From: an uncultured Phocaeicola sp.
GTDB lineage: Bacteria; Bacteroidota; Bacteroidia; Bacteroidales; Bacteroidaceae
DNA: 64,000 nucleotides
Direction of reading: 5' to 3'
Assembly (NCBI GenBank): GCA_947626525.1
Contig: CANQSM010000002.1
Location: forward strand, 1-64,000
How positions within the stretch are numbered: position 1 is the stretch's first letter; every line of letters starts with the position of its first letter. Positions 1 to 11,240 of the stretch are shown here, in pieces. Position numbers and translations under genes: made by a program. The notes under the pieces are model-generated. The model had not been told where the DNA came from. It saw nothing but the letters and a program-made list of their open reading frames with translations, and did no database searches.

Positions 1-55
1 GTTCTTTGTAAAGTTACAAAATATCTATCATATTGGCAAATAATTAGTTGACTAA

Positions 56-1102
56 ATTCTGAATATCCCTAATTTAACTTATTCAGATAAGGGATTTCAT
101 ATAGGTGTGACAGGTGTTTATAATGTTTTCAACAGATTGTTGAAACCGAGTAGTGAAGCTTATAAGAAATATTATCCGCGCGGAACAGAATTTTATGCTT
201 ACGGGGCAGATTACAGTTATTTTCATCATCGCCTAACCATAGCGGGTGAAACGGCTTATTGCAAGGGAGGAGGAATCGCTACGATGAATTCTTTACAATT
301 TCAGTGTTGGCGTGATTATAAGTTGATTCTTGTGCAGCGTTATTATTCGAAAGAATACAATGCCCTCTATGCCAATTCCTTTTCCGAATCGAGTGGTGTG
401 CAGAACGAGAGTGGGCTGTATATAGGGATAGAGGCTATTCCGTGGCGACGAGTAAAGATAACCGGATATTTCGACTGTTTTCGGTTCCCTTATCTGAAAT
501 ACCAGGCTTCCGTACCTTCTTCCAGGGGAATAGATGGAGTGTTGCAAGCCTTTTGGACACCTGGAAAAAAGATGTCTTTCCTGTTGAAATATCGTTATAA
601 GAATAAGGGCAAAGATTTTACTTTGCCGGATACAAAGAAGAAAGGTATTGACATGGAAATACAGCAGAAAATTTGTCTTCAATGGCAATATATTCCCATA
701 GACAAGCTGACATTGAAGACTACTTTCGATTATGCGCAGGTCGATTTTAGAACGCATGAGAGTGATTGCGGGTATATGTTTACACAGAATATAGAATATG
801 TTCCAAGTTTTTTTCCGATACGTTTCGATATAGCGATGGCCTATTTCCATACAGACAGTTACGACAGCCGTTTATACAGATACGAGAAAGGCATGCTTTA
901 TGCTTTTTCTTTTCCTTCCTTCTACTATCAGGGTATGCGGTTGGCTGCCCAAATTCGTTATGAAATAAACAATCATTTTACAGTGATTGCCAAATATGGA
1001 AATACTCGTTATTTTGACAGGGAATCCATTGGTTCTTCACTGCAGAAGATTGAAGGAAACCTGAAACAGGATATTCAACTGCAATGCAGAATAAAGTTTT
1101 AG
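56..1102 (+). pseudogene. C-terminal beta-barrel portion of a Bacteroidetes helix-hairpin-helix (ComEA-like) barrel protein; N-terminal part missing
   Basis: Frame stays coding-like upstream of the GTG at 107 (ILNIPNLTYSDKGFHIGVTGVYNVFNR...) but meets an in-frame TAA at 53-55. Sequence resembles the C-terminal half of large HHH/barrel proteins by recall; no HHH domain is present. Confidence 0.45.
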
Positions 1103-1285
1103 GAATATCATGAAATACCTTTTATCGTTACTTTATTTCTTAATATATATTAAAAATTGGCACAAGATGAACCGAAACGGCTTTCCTGTCGTTTAATTAT
1201 TAAAGCGGCTGGTTTCCGAACGGGATGCGGTTATCCCACGTAGCGGAGTAGGTCGTTATCAATCAATCATTAAAAAGTTTGCAAT

Positions 1286-2320
1286 ATGAAAATTCGGGTA
1301 TTTCTATTCGCTGTGCTTATGGCACTGTTGGGCAGTGCGGACGTGCGTCCGTGTTCACGTGTGGTATTCCAAGGCAGGGACAGCCTGACGGTCGTGGGGC
1401 GTACCTTGGACTGGCGGACGCCGATTCCTACAAATCTTTATGTCTACCCACGGGGCATGCGAAAGTCTGGAATGCCTTCGGGCAACACGCTGCACTGGAC
1501 CTCGAAATACGGGTCAGTGCTCGCCGTTTCGTACGATGGTGGCGTGACAGAGGGAATGAATGAAAAGGGGCTGGTGATGAACGGGCTCTTCTGCAAGGGT
1601 ACGGTGTACACGACCGTACAGGACGGCACGCTGCCCGTGATGAGTCTGGCCGTACTGGTAAGCTATATCCTCGATAACTTCGCCACTGTGGCCGAAGTAG
1701 AAAAATGGTTAGCCGAAACGTCTTTTGCCATTTACGGGCAGAGCTTCGATGGAGGTACCGCAGCGGCGCTGCACTGGGCTATCACCGACCGTTCGGGGAT
1801 GACTTTGGTGATGGAGTACCGGGACGGCAAGCTAAACACCTACGCTTCGCGCGATTACCAGGTGTTGACCAACGACCCGCCTTTCGAACAGATGCTCGCC
1901 ATCAATGCATATTGGCAGCAGGTGGGTGGTACGAACATGCTGCCCGGGACGGTACGCAGTGCTGACCGTTTCGTTCGGGCTTCGTTCTTCATCGACCACA
2001 TCCCCGCCGATGTGGATGACCGCACGGCCGCGGCCGCGGTGTTCAGCGTACTGGGAACTGTTTCCGTGCCGCTTGGATATACCGTAGAAGGAGAACCTAA
2101 CCTTTCGTCCACGCAATGGCGAAGCGTTGCCGACACGAAGAACCTTGTCTATTATTTCGGTTTCGCCTCGCAGTTCGCCGAGTTCTGGATCGACCTGAAA
2201 GACCTTGACTTGACGCCCGGAGCTCCAGTACGCAAGCTCGACACCTCGAAAGAAACTGGTCTCTGTTTCAATGTGAACGACCGCTTAGTACACTCCGATC
2301 CTTTCACCCCGATGTGGTAG
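1286..2320 (+). CDS. Exported linear amide C-N hydrolase / choloylglycine hydrolase (bile salt hydrolase) family
   Basis: Signal peptide followed by ...RPCSRVVFQGRDSLTVVGRTLDW (Ntn-hydrolase nucleophile Cys context) and GGVTEGMNEKGLVMN motif. Confidence 0.85.
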   Translation: MKIRVFLFAVLMALLGSADVRPCSRVVFQGRDSLTVVGRTLDWRTPIPTNLYVYPRGMRKSGMPSGNTLHWTSKYGSVLAVSYDGGVTEGMNEKGLVMNGLFCKGTVYTTVQDGTLPVMSLAVLVSYILDNFATVAEVEKWLAETSFAIYGQSFDGGTAAALHWAITDRSGMTLVMEYRDGKLNTYASRDYQVLTNDPPFEQMLAINAYWQQVGGTNMLPGTVRSADRFVRASFFIDHIPADVDDRTAAAAVFSVLGTVSVPLGYTVEGEPNLSSTQWRSVADTKNLVYYFGFASQFAEFWIDLKDLDLTPGAPVRKLDTSKETGLCFNVNDRLVHSDPFTPMW

Positions 2321-2417
2321 AAGGACTATGCGTTTCGCCAATCCCTAGTAGGCCCTTGTATTCCAAAGCACGGCTTCCATGGGATTTATTGGATGCCACA
2401 ATATATTCAGAATATTA

Positions 2418-2460
2418 AAAGACGTGGGGTCGACTTGTGAAAAAGACACCCCACGTCTTT
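2418..2460. terminator. Bidirectional intrinsic terminator between the convergent amidase and rdgB genes
   Basis: Perfect 13-bp stem AAAGACGTGGGGT / ACCCCACGTCTTT (2418-2430 / 2448-2460), 17-nt loop. Confidence 0.85.
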
Positions 2461-2525
2461 CACACCAAATATATAACATAAATTGGCTTAGGAAAAGATA
2501 ATTGACAGATAAATAACGAAAACAA

Positions 2526-3113
2526 TCAAGTTTTTTCTTGAAGGAATTTTACTAACTTTTGTACGGCTTGTGCACGATGACTTATTTGATTTTTTATTTC
2601 TTCTCCCAATTCGGCAAAACTTTCGATATAACCTTCTGGTACAAAGAGAGGATCGTATCCAAATCCGGTCATACCTTTTTTTTCACGGAGGATATGTCCT
2701 TTTACAATACCTTCGAATTTGTATACTTCGCCGTTTAGGATGAGTGCTATGATTGTACGGAAACGGGCTTTGCGGTTTTCCTCGTTTTTTAGTTCTTCAA
2801 GTAGTCGTTTCATATTTGCTTCGGAATCGTGTCCTTCTTCTCCAGCATAACGAGCAGAATAAACACCCGGAGCACCATTGAGAGCCTCCACTTCCAATCC
2901 TGTGTCGTCAGCGAAACAATCCATGTTATAATGTTCGCAGATGTATTGTGCTTTTAGTAAGGCATTTCCTTCTAATGTATCAGCTGTTTCGGGAATATCT
3001 ACATGACAATGAATATCCTTTAAACTGAGTAGTTCTACTTTATCGTTAAGCATAGCAGATATTTCCTCTAACTTATGTGCATTATTGGTTGCGAATACCA
3101 GTTTTCTTTTCAT
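2526..3113 (-). CDS. rdgB: XTP/dITP diphosphatase (non-canonical purine NTP pyrophosphatase)
   Basis: [18 protein letters not shown]...[25 protein letters not shown]...[12 protein letters not shown]. Confidence 0.95.
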   Translation of the reverse strand: MKRKLVFATNNAHKLEEISAMLNDKVELLSLKDIHCHVDIPETADTLEGNALLKAQYICEHYNMDCFADDTGLEVEALNGAPGVYSARYAGEEGHDSEANMKRLLEELKNEENRKARFRTIIALILNGEVYKFEGIVKGHILREKKGMTGFGYDPLFVPEGYIESFAELGEEIKNQISHRAQAVQKLVKFLQEKT

Positions 3114-3194
3114 GAGATATTTTCAATAGTTACTCTTTTTTAGCACTTGATATGATTCGGTAATTTCTTATTGCCGTTTTTAAAGTCAATTTTC

Positions 3195-4100
3195 TCATTT
3201 TACTTTTATTCGGTCGAATCCTTCACCGTAGACACCCACCACATTACTTTGTGAAACAAAGGCATTGGGGTCGATATCTTTTACTAAGCGGAAAATATTG
3301 ATACTTTGATTTCGTTTGGCCAACACGAATACGATTTTTACGGGTTGCCGGCTATACCATCCTGTACCATCGATAAGAGTGACTCCCCTATTAATGTCCT
3401 TGTTGATGGCTTGAGCTATTTCATTGTATTTTTTCGAGAAAATAAAGAATTGTACAGATTGTCGTGCGCTGTTAATAACATAGTCAAGTATGATACTCAT
3501 GATGATGAGTGTAGCGAAGCCGAATACTACTCTTCTCCAATCGTGAAACACGAAATAACATGATGAAATAATGAAAATGTCACAATACATAATCATACGT
3601 CCGAAGGTGATATCACGGTATTTATTCACGATAGCAGCTATGATGTCAGTACCGCCCGTACTACCATTGTTCAGGAATACGATGGCAATACCTAAACCAC
3701 ACATACACGAGCCTAATACACAGCCCATGAAATCTTGTCCAGGACCAAGAATAAGCGTAAAATTGCCATTATCATCTTTCATCATTTCTTGGAATAGCCA
3801 AAGAAAGAAAGTCAGGACAAATACCGCATAAATAGTTTTGATACAGAATTTTAATCCCAATATTTTTAAAGCAACCAATAAAAATGCAGCATTGATGAAG
3901 AAGTAAGATACCTGTATCTCAATTCCTGTGGCATAATAAATAATGGCTGATACGCCGGTTAGCCCCCCTGTGGTAATCTGATAAGGGAGTAAAAAGCAAG
4001 CCCATGCCAGCGCATAACTGATTAGTCCAAATGTAATCATGATATAATCTTTGGATTCGCGCCACAATAGTATAGCTGAATGTTTTTTATTATTCATCAT
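3195..4100 (-). CDS. YitT family membrane protein (DUF161/DUF2179)
   Basis: Multi-TM N-terminus with ITTGGLTGVSAIIYYATG and NNGSTGGTDIIAAIVNKY; C-terminal ...NVVGVYGEGFDRIKVK. Confidence 0.88.
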   Translation of the reverse strand: MMNNKKHSAILLWRESKDYIMITFGLISYALAWACFLLPYQITTGGLTGVSAIIYYATGIEIQVSYFFINAAFLLVALKILGLKFCIKTIYAVFVLTFFLWLFQEMMKDDNGNFTLILGPGQDFMGCVLGSCMCGLGIAIVFLNNGSTGGTDIIAAIVNKYRDITFGRMIMYCDIFIISSCYFVFHDWRRVVFGFATLIIMSIILDYVINSARQSVQFFIFSKKYNEIAQAINKDINRGVTLIDGTGWYSRQPVKIVFVLAKRNQSINIFRLVKDIDPNAFVSQSNVVGVYGEGFDRIKVK

Positions 4101-4130
4101 AAATTGTATACCTTTAAAAAATGAATTGAT

Positions 4131-5027
4131 TTATTTGATTTTAATTCGATCGAACCCTTCGCCGTAAACACCCACTACATTGCTTTGCGAGATGAAAGCG
4201 TCGGGATCGATGTCTTTTACTAAACGGAATATATTGATACTTTGGGTATGTTTGGCTAAAATGACTATTACTTTCACCGGTTGTTTGCTGTACCAACCTA
4301 TACCATCGAGGAGTGTGACACCTCGATGGAGATCGTGGGTTACCGCTTCGGCTATTTCTTCGTAGTGTTTAGAAAAGATGAGAAACTGTACAGAGCGTCG
4401 TGCGCTGTTAATAACATAATCGATAATCAAACTGCTTATGATAAGTGTAGTGTATCCGAACAATACTCGTCGCCAGTCGTGAAATACAAAGTAACACGAA
4501 GAAATGATGAGTATGTCCATATACATAATCATGCGTCCGAAAGTAACATCTCGGAATTTATTGACGATAGCGGCTATAATATCGGTGCCACCTGTGCTTC
4601 CATTGTTGATAAACACGATGGCAATGCCGATTCCGGTCATACATGAGCCTAATACACATCCCATAAAGTCTTGTCCTTCACCAACTAATTTTACCAATTT
4701 CCCAGAGTCGTCTTTTAGAATTTCTTGAAACAGCCATAGGAAAAATGTCATGGCGAACACTCCATAAATGGTTTTAATACAAAATTTGAAGCCTAATATT
4801 TTCAGGGCTACTATCAACAATGCGGCATTGATAAAAAAATACGATATTTGTATTTCCACACCGGTAGCGTAGAAGATGATAGCGGATATACCCGTTACCG
4901 CGCCAGTGGTAATCTGGTAAGGTAAAAGGAAACATGTCCATCCTAAAGAGTAACAAATGACACCGAGGGTGATAAACAGGTAATCTCTTGATTCCCGCCA
5001 AAATTTTAAAATCATTTGTTTGTCCAT
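4131..5027 (-). CDS. YitT family membrane protein, tandem paralogue
   Basis: Closely similar along its length to the 3195-4100 protein. Confidence 0.88.
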   Translation of the reverse strand: MDKQMILKFWRESRDYLFITLGVICYSLGWTCFLLPYQITTGAVTGISAIIFYATGVEIQISYFFINAALLIVALKILGFKFCIKTIYGVFAMTFFLWLFQEILKDDSGKLVKLVGEGQDFMGCVLGSCMTGIGIAIVFINNGSTGGTDIIAAIVNKFRDVTFGRMIMYMDILIISSCYFVFHDWRRVLFGYTTLIISSLIIDYVINSARRSVQFLIFSKHYEEIAEAVTHDLHRGVTLLDGIGWYSKQPVKVIVILAKHTQSINIFRLVKDIDPDAFISQSNVVGVYGEGFDRIKIK

Positions 5028-5045
5028 GACATGTTTTTTCTCTGG

Positions 5046-8000
5046 TTATAGTACGATGTTCACAATCTTTTTCGGAACAATAATCACTTTCTTGGGTGTA
5101 CGTCCATCAATGTATTTCTGTGATGCTTCATGATTCATAACGGTTGATTCAATGGTCGCGTTATCTACATCTGCCGGGAAATCTAATGTAAAACGGGCTT
5201 TTCCATTGAATGATACCGTATATTTTACGGTATCTTCTTTGAGATAGGCTTCGTTGAAGACCGGCCACTTGGCATCGCAAACTGAAGTGTTGTGTCCCAG
5301 TGCTTCCCACAGTTCTTCACTGATGTGAGGAGCGAACGGCGCTAGTAGGATAATCAGATTTTCCAGGACGGTTTTTTTGTTGCATTTCAGTTGTGTCAGT
5401 TCATTTACACAAATCATGAAAGCGCTGACGGAAGTATTGTATGAGAAGTTTTCAATGTCTTCTCCTACTTTCTTTATTAGTTTATGGATAGCTTTCAACT
5501 CTTCTTTAGTAGCTTCTTCCTCTTTGGGCAAAAACTCACCTGTACGGCTGTAGAAGAGTCCCCAAAGTTTTTTGATGAAACGGTGTACACCATCGATGCC
5601 GTTAGTATCCCAAGGTTTGGATTGTTCTACTGGGCCAAGGAACATTTCGTACATGCGCAGTGTATCGGCACCATATTTTTCTACAATCATGTCAGGGTTT
5701 ACCACATTATACATCGATTTACTCATTTTCTCTACTGCCCATCCGCAAATGTATTTGCCGTCTTCCAAAAGAAATTCAGCTTGATTGTATTCAGGACGCC
5801 AGTTTTTGAAAGCCTCGATATCCAGTACATCGTTGGTTACTATGTTTACGTCTACATGTATTTCGTTCACACCTTGGTTGGCAAAAAGTTCTTCGGAGAG
5901 ATTTGCCTGAGATTCTCTGCATAGGGCACCTAATTGTTCTGCGTTGTATTTTCCTTTGGAAATGCCGTCAGCAATGCTCTTCGAAACGAACAAGTTGGTA
6001 GGAATGACTTCTTTTGTTCCATTTATCGTTTTCCAAGAGTAATAGCGGTAGACGAAATTGCTCCGTCCTTGAATCATTCCTTGGTTTACCAATTTCTGGA
6101 ACGGTTCTTCTTTTACGCTTACGCCCAAATCGAACAGGAATTTATTCCAAAAACGTGAATAGATAAGGTGTCCCGTGGCATGTTCCGTACCTCCTACATA
6201 CAAGTCTACGTTCTGCCAATAATGATCTGCCTTTTCGGAAACCAGTTCTTCTCGATTGTGCGGATCCATGTAGCGCAGGTAGTAAGCGGACGACCCGGCA
6301 AATCCCGGCATGGTATTCAGTTCAATAGGAAAGATTGTTTGATTGTCTATCTTGCTGTTTTCCGTTACTTTTTTGTTGACCGTATCCCAAGCCCATTTGG
6401 TGGCATGTCCCAACGGAGGCTCACCCGTTTCAGTAGGGAGAAATTTGGTTACTTCCGGAAGTTCTAACGGCAGACAATCTTCGTCAATCATATAAGGCAT
6501 GCCCTCTTTGTAGTAAACCGGGAACGGTTCGCCCCAGTAGCGTTGACGGGAAAAAATAGCATCGCGCAGGCGAAAGTTGATTTTCACCCGCCCCAAGCTG
6601 TGTTCTTTTACAAACTGTTTAGTAGTTGCAATTGCTTCTTTCACGGTCAATCCATTCAAATTCAGGTTACAATACGGTTTCTTTGGATTGCCATTTTCAT
6701 CGAGGATGGGTGTGCCATCTTCGTTTGTCAGGCGGGGAGAGTTTTTCATGATACCTTCTTTGGCGTCAAAACTTTCTTCCGATACATCACAACCTTCAAT
6801 CAGCGGGCGGATTTCCAGACCGAAATGTTTGGCAAAGGCATAGTCGCGACTGTCGTGTGCCGGCACCGCCATGATGGCTCCGGTTCCGTATCCGGCTAAT
6901 ACGTAATCGCTTACCCATACCGGTACCTCCTCTCCCGTCATCGGGTTGATGGCGTATGCACCGGTAAATACACCTGTTACACGACGGTCGGCAATGCGTT
7001 CACGTTCGGTACGTTTTTTGGTGGCCTCCAAATAAGCTTCCACTTCTGCTTTTTGTTTGGGAGTAACTACTTGAGACACCAGTTCGCTTTCGGGAGCCAG
7101 TACCATGAATGTGACACCAAACATCGTGTCAGCACGAGTAGTAAAGATCGTAAATGAAATGTCTTTACTATCTGATTGGTCACGAGTAGCGTCTTTTTTG
7201 ATATGGAATTGTACTTCCGTGCCTTCCGACCGGCCAATCCAATTGCGTTGTGTCTCTTTCAAAGAATCAGTCCAATCAATGTTTTCCAGTCCGTCAAGCA
7301 AACGCTGTGCATAGGCTGACACACGTAAGCACCATTGGCGCATCTTCTTTTGGATAACAGGATATCCACCTCGTTCGGATACTCCGTCTACCACTTCATC
7401 ATTGGCCAATACGGTACCCAACTGCGGGCACCAATTAACCATCGTTTCACCCAGATAGGCTATACGATAATTCATCAGTGTTTCCTGTTGTTGCTTTTCA
7501 CTCATGGCTTTCCATTCATCGGCAGTAAATGAGAGTTCTTCGCTGCAAGCTATGTCCAGTCCTTCTGTTCCTGAAGTAGAAAAAGCTTTAGTCAATTCGT
7601 CAATAGGGCGTGCTTGCTTTTTCTGATTGCAATAATAGCTATGGAACATTTTCTGAAAAGCCCATTGTGTCCAGTGGTAATATTCCGGTTCACATGTGCG
7701 TACTTCTCGGTTCCAGTCGAAAGAGAATCCTATTTTATCCAACTGTTCCCGATAGCGGTTGATATTGTTTACAGTAGTGATAGCCGGATGTTGTCCCGTT
7801 TGGATTGCATATTGTTCCGCCGGCAAACCATACGAATCGTATCCCATCGGATTCAGTACGTTATAACCTTGCAAACGTTTGTAGCGTGCATAAATATCTG
7901 AAGCGATATATCCCAGTGGATGTCCTACATGCAAACCGGCTCCGGACGGGTATGGAAACATATTTAATACGTAATATTTCTTTTTTGATTCATCTTCCGT

Positions 8001-8072
8001 TACCTGGTATGTTTTGTTCTCTACCCAGCGTTGATGCCATTTTTTTTCAATCTCTCTGAAATTATATTCCAT
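5046..8072 (-). CDS. leuS: Leucyl-tRNA synthetase
   Basis: [18 protein letters not shown] (HIGH region), editing domain, [14 protein letters not shown] (KMSKS). Confidence 0.97.
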   Translation of the reverse strand: MEYNFREIEKKWHQRWVENKTYQVTEDESKKKYYVLNMFPYPSGAGLHVGHPLGYIASDIYARYKRLQGYNVLNPMGYDSYGLPAEQYAIQTGQHPAITTVNNINRYREQLDKIGFSFDWNREVRTCEPEYYHWTQWAFQKMFHSYYCNQKKQARPIDELTKAFSTSGTEGLDIACSEELSFTADEWKAMSEKQQQETLMNYRIAYLGETMVNWCPQLGTVLANDEVVDGVSERGGYPVIQKKMRQWCLRVSAYAQRLLDGLENIDWTDSLKETQRNWIGRSEGTEVQFHIKKDATRDQSDSKDISFTIFTTRADTMFGVTFMVLAPESELVSQVVTPKQKAEVEAYLEATKKRTERERIADRRVTGVFTGAYAINPMTGEEVPVWVSDYVLAGYGTGAIMAVPAHDSRDYAFAKHFGLEIRPLIEGCDVSEESFDAKEGIMKNSPRLTNEDGTPILDENGNPKKPYCNLNLNGLTVKEAIATTKQFVKEHSLGRVKINFRLRDAIFSRQRYWGEPFPVYYKEGMPYMIDEDCLPLELPEVTKFLPTETGEPPLGHATKWAWDTVNKKVTENSKIDNQTIFPIELNTMPGFAGSSAYYLRYMDPHNREELVSEKADHYWQNVDLYVGGTEHATGHLIYSRFWNKFLFDLGVSVKEEPFQKLVNQGMIQGRSNFVYRYYSWKTINGTKEVIPTNLFVSKSIADGISKGKYNAEQLGALCRESQANLSEELFANQGVNEIHVDVNIVTNDVLDIEAFKNWRPEYNQAEFLLEDGKYICGWAVEKMSKSMYNVVNPDMIVEKYGADTLRMYEMFLGPVEQSKPWDTNGIDGVHRFIKKLWGLFYSRTGEFLPKEEEATKEELKAIHKLIKKVGEDIENFSYNTSVSAFMICVNELTQLKCNKKTVLENLIILLAPFAPHISEELWEALGHNTSVCDAKWPVFNEAYLKEDTVKYTVSFNGKARFTLDFPADVDNATIESTVMNHEASQKYIDGRTPKKVIIVPKKIVNIVL

Positions 8073-8124
8073 TGCGATATAAAATTTATATGATTATTTT
8101 GTCAGTTCATTCTATTTCAGTGTG

Positions 8125-8132
8125 CAAAGATA
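8125..8132 (-). promoter_or_regulatory. Bacteroides-type -7 box (TATCTTTG) upstream of leuS
   Basis: CAAAGATA on the + strand, reverse complement TATCTTTG, 53 nt upstream of the leuS ATG. Confidence 0.5.
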
Positions 8133-8370
8133 GTGAAAGTTAGGTATTTTCTTCTTTTATAACTCTATATTTTGTTTGGAGAGTCCGAAACAAAAATGAT
8201 TTGAAACAATAATGCCGGATGATGAAAGTGCAGTTCCATAATAGAATGTATACGATACGAAGAAAACGGTTAAGATTTTGGTTTATCGTTTCTTTTTCCC
8301 GTATTCGGAGGCGGAGAAAATTGATGTATGTCAAGAAAATATTGTTTTTATGCTAAAAAACATGTTTCTT

Positions 8371-8402
8371 ATTGGTTACTATACAAGGAGTGTATACATT
8401 TG
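8371..8402 (+). promoter_or_regulatory. Putative Bacteroides sigma promoter for the 8487-8567 small ORF
   Basis: TACATTTG (TAnnTTTG) at 8395-8402 with TTG-type -33 element near 8372 (attgg). Confidence 0.45.
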
Positions 8403-8486
8403 CAATGTAATATTTATTGCAAGGGATAACAAGATATACACTTCGTGAAGGAGTATCATAGGTAATAGTTAAAAGGTAAAAAGATT

Positions 8487-8567
8487 ATGATTTTAGTTAT
8501 TAGTGTGTTGGTAGCAACGGTAATGATTGCTTCAACTAATCGTCCCTCTGATGGAGGTTGGATGTAG
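8487..8567 (+). CDS. Candidate 26-aa hydrophobic small protein MILVISVLVATVMIASTNRPSDGGWM
   Basis: ATG...TAG ORF preceded by A/G-rich tract, upstream promoter-like element and downstream terminator; not in the supplied ORF track because of size. Confidence 0.4.
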   Translation: MILVISVLVATVMIASTNRPSDGGWM

Positions 8568-8598
8568 AAAATTTGAGAGATATTGAAATTGAAGTAAT

Positions 8599-8637
8599 AA
8601 CGGACGACTCTAAAAATAAAGAGTCGCCCGTTTTTTA
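8599..8637. terminator. Intrinsic terminator, probably bidirectional
   Basis: AACGGACGACTCT / AGAGTCGCCCGTT stem (8599-8611 / 8620-8632, one mismatch) followed by a T tract. Confidence 0.8.
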
Positions 8638-8663
8638 AAGATTAACTATATGAAAATCTGAAA

Positions 8664-9335
8664 TTATTTCTTATTTTTCTTAGCTTCGATACGCTTGTAC
8701 CACGCTTCTCTTTCCTTGTTCAAGTCATATCCACGTTTAGATAGATAATTGTTGATACGTCCTTTGTATTTGCCGAATGCTTCATGTTTTTTATTTGAGT
8801 TTTCTGCATCCATGGCAAATTCCCGGGCTTCTATTAACCACGCATAGATTTGTGCTTTTTCTTCTTTTGTCAGAGAAGGAATCATGTCGAGCGTTGCATC
8901 ATAAGTTACTTTTACTACCCCGTATGTCATGCCATCTTTTACAGCTTCAATTTGTTTATCGTTTAAATAAAGAGAAAGAGCAGTTGGAAAAGCAAAATGC
9001 GAATGGTAAAGTGCCGCATCTTTTTCATGGTTGGCCGCTTTGATAGCATTATCTTTGTCGGTTCCTGTTACACCGGATTCTTTTACCGCTTTCACCTTGC
9101 TGTCACGTACCGCGTAAATGTCATTTATCTCGAAATAACGGTTGGCGATGATATGAAGAACCTCTTTAGCCATATTTGTATCTGTAAGACCTAATTTATC
9201 TACAATTTTTTGTGAACGTGCCACAATTGATTCTACGTATTTCGGATCTCTGTTTTTGCTGTCTAAATCTACAGCTCCGGCTACGGTTGATATAAAAAAG
9301 AGTATAACGAGTATAGAGGAATATTTTAATTTCAT
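8664..9335 (-). CDS. DUF3826-type exported protein, pectin-PUL associated
   Basis: Signal peptide; sequence typical of DUF3826 proteins (recognised from memory), adjacent to a pectate lyase. Confidence 0.65.
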   Translation of the reverse strand: MKLKYSSILVILFFISTVAGAVDLDSKNRDPKYVESIVARSQKIVDKLGLTDTNMAKEVLHIIANRYFEINDIYAVRDSKVKAVKESGVTGTDKDNAIKAANHEKDAALYHSHFAFPTALSLYLNDKQIEAVKDGMTYGVVKVTYDATLDMIPSLTKEEKAQIYAWLIEAREFAMDAENSNKKHEAFGKYKGRINNYLSKRGYDLNKEREAWYKRIEAKKNKK

Positions 9336-9419
9336 TGTTATTTGTTTTTATAATCAATTGAGGGAATATATCCAAATTTTATATATATTTTTTAGAAACT
9401 AATACCTATTTATTGTTAG

Positions 9420-9460
9420 GAGTTAAAGTTCAAATATTTGGTATACTCAAACTTTAACTC
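9420..9460 (-). terminator. Hairpin downstream of pectate lyase
   Basis: GAGTTAAAGTT (9420-9430) / AACTTTAACTC (9450-9460), perfect 11-bp inverted repeat. Confidence 0.45.
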
Positions 9461-9503
9461 TTAAGCTTATTATTTGATTACGAACACTATTTATACTGAC
9501 TTA

Positions 9504-11240
9504 TTACATTAATTTTCCTTTTTCTGCCAAGGTATCGTAATTATTTCTCATATCGGTCCAATTTATTTTATTTTTGGTACTGATACCATTGATATATTTT
9601 TCAATATTTGTATATCCGTCACCTGTACAGTCTTTGTTTGCATCGCTTGGGTCATTGGGATTCAAATCATTTGCAATTTCCCATTCATCCGGCATACCGT
9701 CATTGTCTGAATCCTTATAAGGAGTACCTTTATATTCCGGATAGCCTCCCATTTGTCTTACATCTGTAATGATACCTATTTTGTAAGAATCTTTAGCCAT
9801 ACGGCGGTATTTAAACTGGCCGTCTTCTCCCATTGATTTAGAAGCCAATCCTGTTAAATCTCCATAAGCATCTTTAGGAAGTTTCTTTTCATAATAAGGT
9901 TGGTTAGTACGGACTTCTTCTACAATACGTTCGTCTACTATGTCACGGCAAGGAATATTGGCACCTACATTCTTTAATACATAATCGTAAGCATCATTTG
10001 CCGATGTGATGGTTATATAAGGCATAGCAAATGGTTCATATACACGCATGTTTTCAGTATAACCATCCGTATTAGGCTGATCTTCTATTTGAATACCACC
10101 GGCCCAATTGTCTTTAGTTATTTCAGGAAAACCTTCCATCACGTTACCGTTGGCATATACACGTCCATATTGTTTATAATTGAGTTTGCTACGTCCTGAT
10201 TCCGGTTTCAAGATACGATGACTGATATTTTCTTCTTTCGGAGTGGCCGGTCCTGGTTTGTAATAGTTATTAATCATATTGAACATAGCTGTGTAATCGC
10301 CTCCGTCTGAAGAACGGTGTACCCAATTGTATACTACATTGTTTACAAAATTGAAAATACCGTTCCATCCGATAGACGGGTTACGTCCTGAGTTACTTGC
10401 CCAAAGATTACGCATAAAGGCACAGTTTTCACCTCCCAATGTACTTCCGAATGCATGGTTGTAAGTATCCAGCGCTTTAGCTGAAATTGTATTTTGAATG
10501 GTAACATTTACGGTTGGTAATTTTAAATCTTTTGCTTCATATTGTCCTTCGCTCGGATTGTACATATGACGATAAAATGAAATATTTTCATCCAGTCCCC
10601 AAGTACAAGAGCAGTGGTCTATCATTATATTACCTATGGGATTACCTCCAAAAGAGTCATCACGGTGAGTTACTTTGGTTTCACCACGGCGGAAACGCAT
10701 ATGGCGAACTACTACATCATGCGTATCTACCCAGAATGATTCTCCTGCAATGCAAACTCCATCACCCGGAGCTGTTTGTCCTGCAATGGTAATATAAGGA
10801 GCTCTTACTATAATAGGAGTTTCTAATTTAATAATACCTGAAACGTTAAATACGATGATACGTGCTCCCCCCGTTTCGCAAGCTTCGCGGAATGATCCGG
10901 GACCACTGTCGTTTAGGTTAGTAACAGTAATGACTTTGCCACCACGTCCTCCGAAACTATACATGCCACCACCTTCAGCACCGGGGAAAGCCGGGATTCT
11001 CGCTTGTGGTAAATCATATGGACGGGCGGCCCAAGGAATATAAGGACGTCCTTCTTTTGCTTCTTTTAATACGACAGGAAGAGCTTTTTCCCATGCTTCA
11101 TTTGATTTTTTATAAAACTCAGCTTTAGTTTTAGCAAATGCAGCACCCGCTTCTGATGTAACGGAAGGATATTGGGCAAATGCAGTAGTAGATCCTAACA
11201 TACTGGCTATGGCCATACCCATTAAATACTTCTTTTTCAT
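9504..11240 (-). CDS. Pectate lyase, polysaccharide lyase family 1-like, with C-terminal Ca-binding (TSP3/dockerin-like) repeat
   Basis: FPGAEGGGMYSFGGRGGKVITVTNLNDSGPGSFREA...GGARIIVFNVSGII...; DSDNDGMPDEWEIANDLNPNDPSDANKDCTGDGYTNIEKYI. Confidence 0.88.
   Translation of the reverse strand: MKKKYLMGMAIASMLGSTTAFAQYPSVTSEAGAAFAKTKAEFYKKSNEAWEKALPVVLKEAKEGRPYIPWAARPYDLPQARIPAFPGAEGGGMYSFGGRGGKVITVTNLNDSGPGSFREACETGGARIIVFNVSGIIKLETPIIVRAPYITIAGQTAPGDGVCIAGESFWVDTHDVVVRHMRFRRGETKVTHRDDSFGGNPIGNIMIDHCSCTWGLDENISFYRHMYNPSEGQYEAKDLKLPTVNVTIQNTISAKALDTYNHAFGSTLGGENCAFMRNLWASNSGRNPSIGWNGIFNFVNNVVYNWVHRSSDGGDYTAMFNMINNYYKPGPATPKEENISHRILKPESGRSKLNYKQYGRVYANGNVMEGFPEITKDNWAGGIQIEDQPNTDGYTENMRVYEPFAMPYITITSANDAYDYVLKNVGANIPCRDIVDERIVEEVRTNQPYYEKKLPKDAYGDLTGLASKSMGEDGQFKYRRMAKDSYKIGIITDVRQMGGYPEYKGTPYKDSDNDGMPDEWEIANDLNPNDPSDANKDCTGDGYTNIEKYINGISTKNKINWTDMRNNYDTLAEKGKLM

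Noticed and set aside
1200-1285. Hairpin cgggat-gcggtt-atcccacg upstream of the amidase as a riboswitch
   Set aside because: Short single hairpin with no match to a riboswitch core I can recognise.
3195-5027. Tandem YitT genes as an unusual feature
   Set aside because: Simple tandem duplication in an otherwise ordinary operon.
5484-8059. Several + strand ORFs opposite leuS (also those opposite mutS, polA and the SusC genes)
   Set aside because: Antisense shadow ORFs of clearly conserved genes.
5046-8072. Large insertions in LeuRS as a novelty
   Set aside because: 1008 aa with HIGH and KMSKS motifs intact; probably lineage-typical insertions.
8140-8334. 64-aa ORF on the - strand upstream of leuS
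   Set aside because: A/T-rich, no recognisable protein features, overlaps the leuS promoter region.
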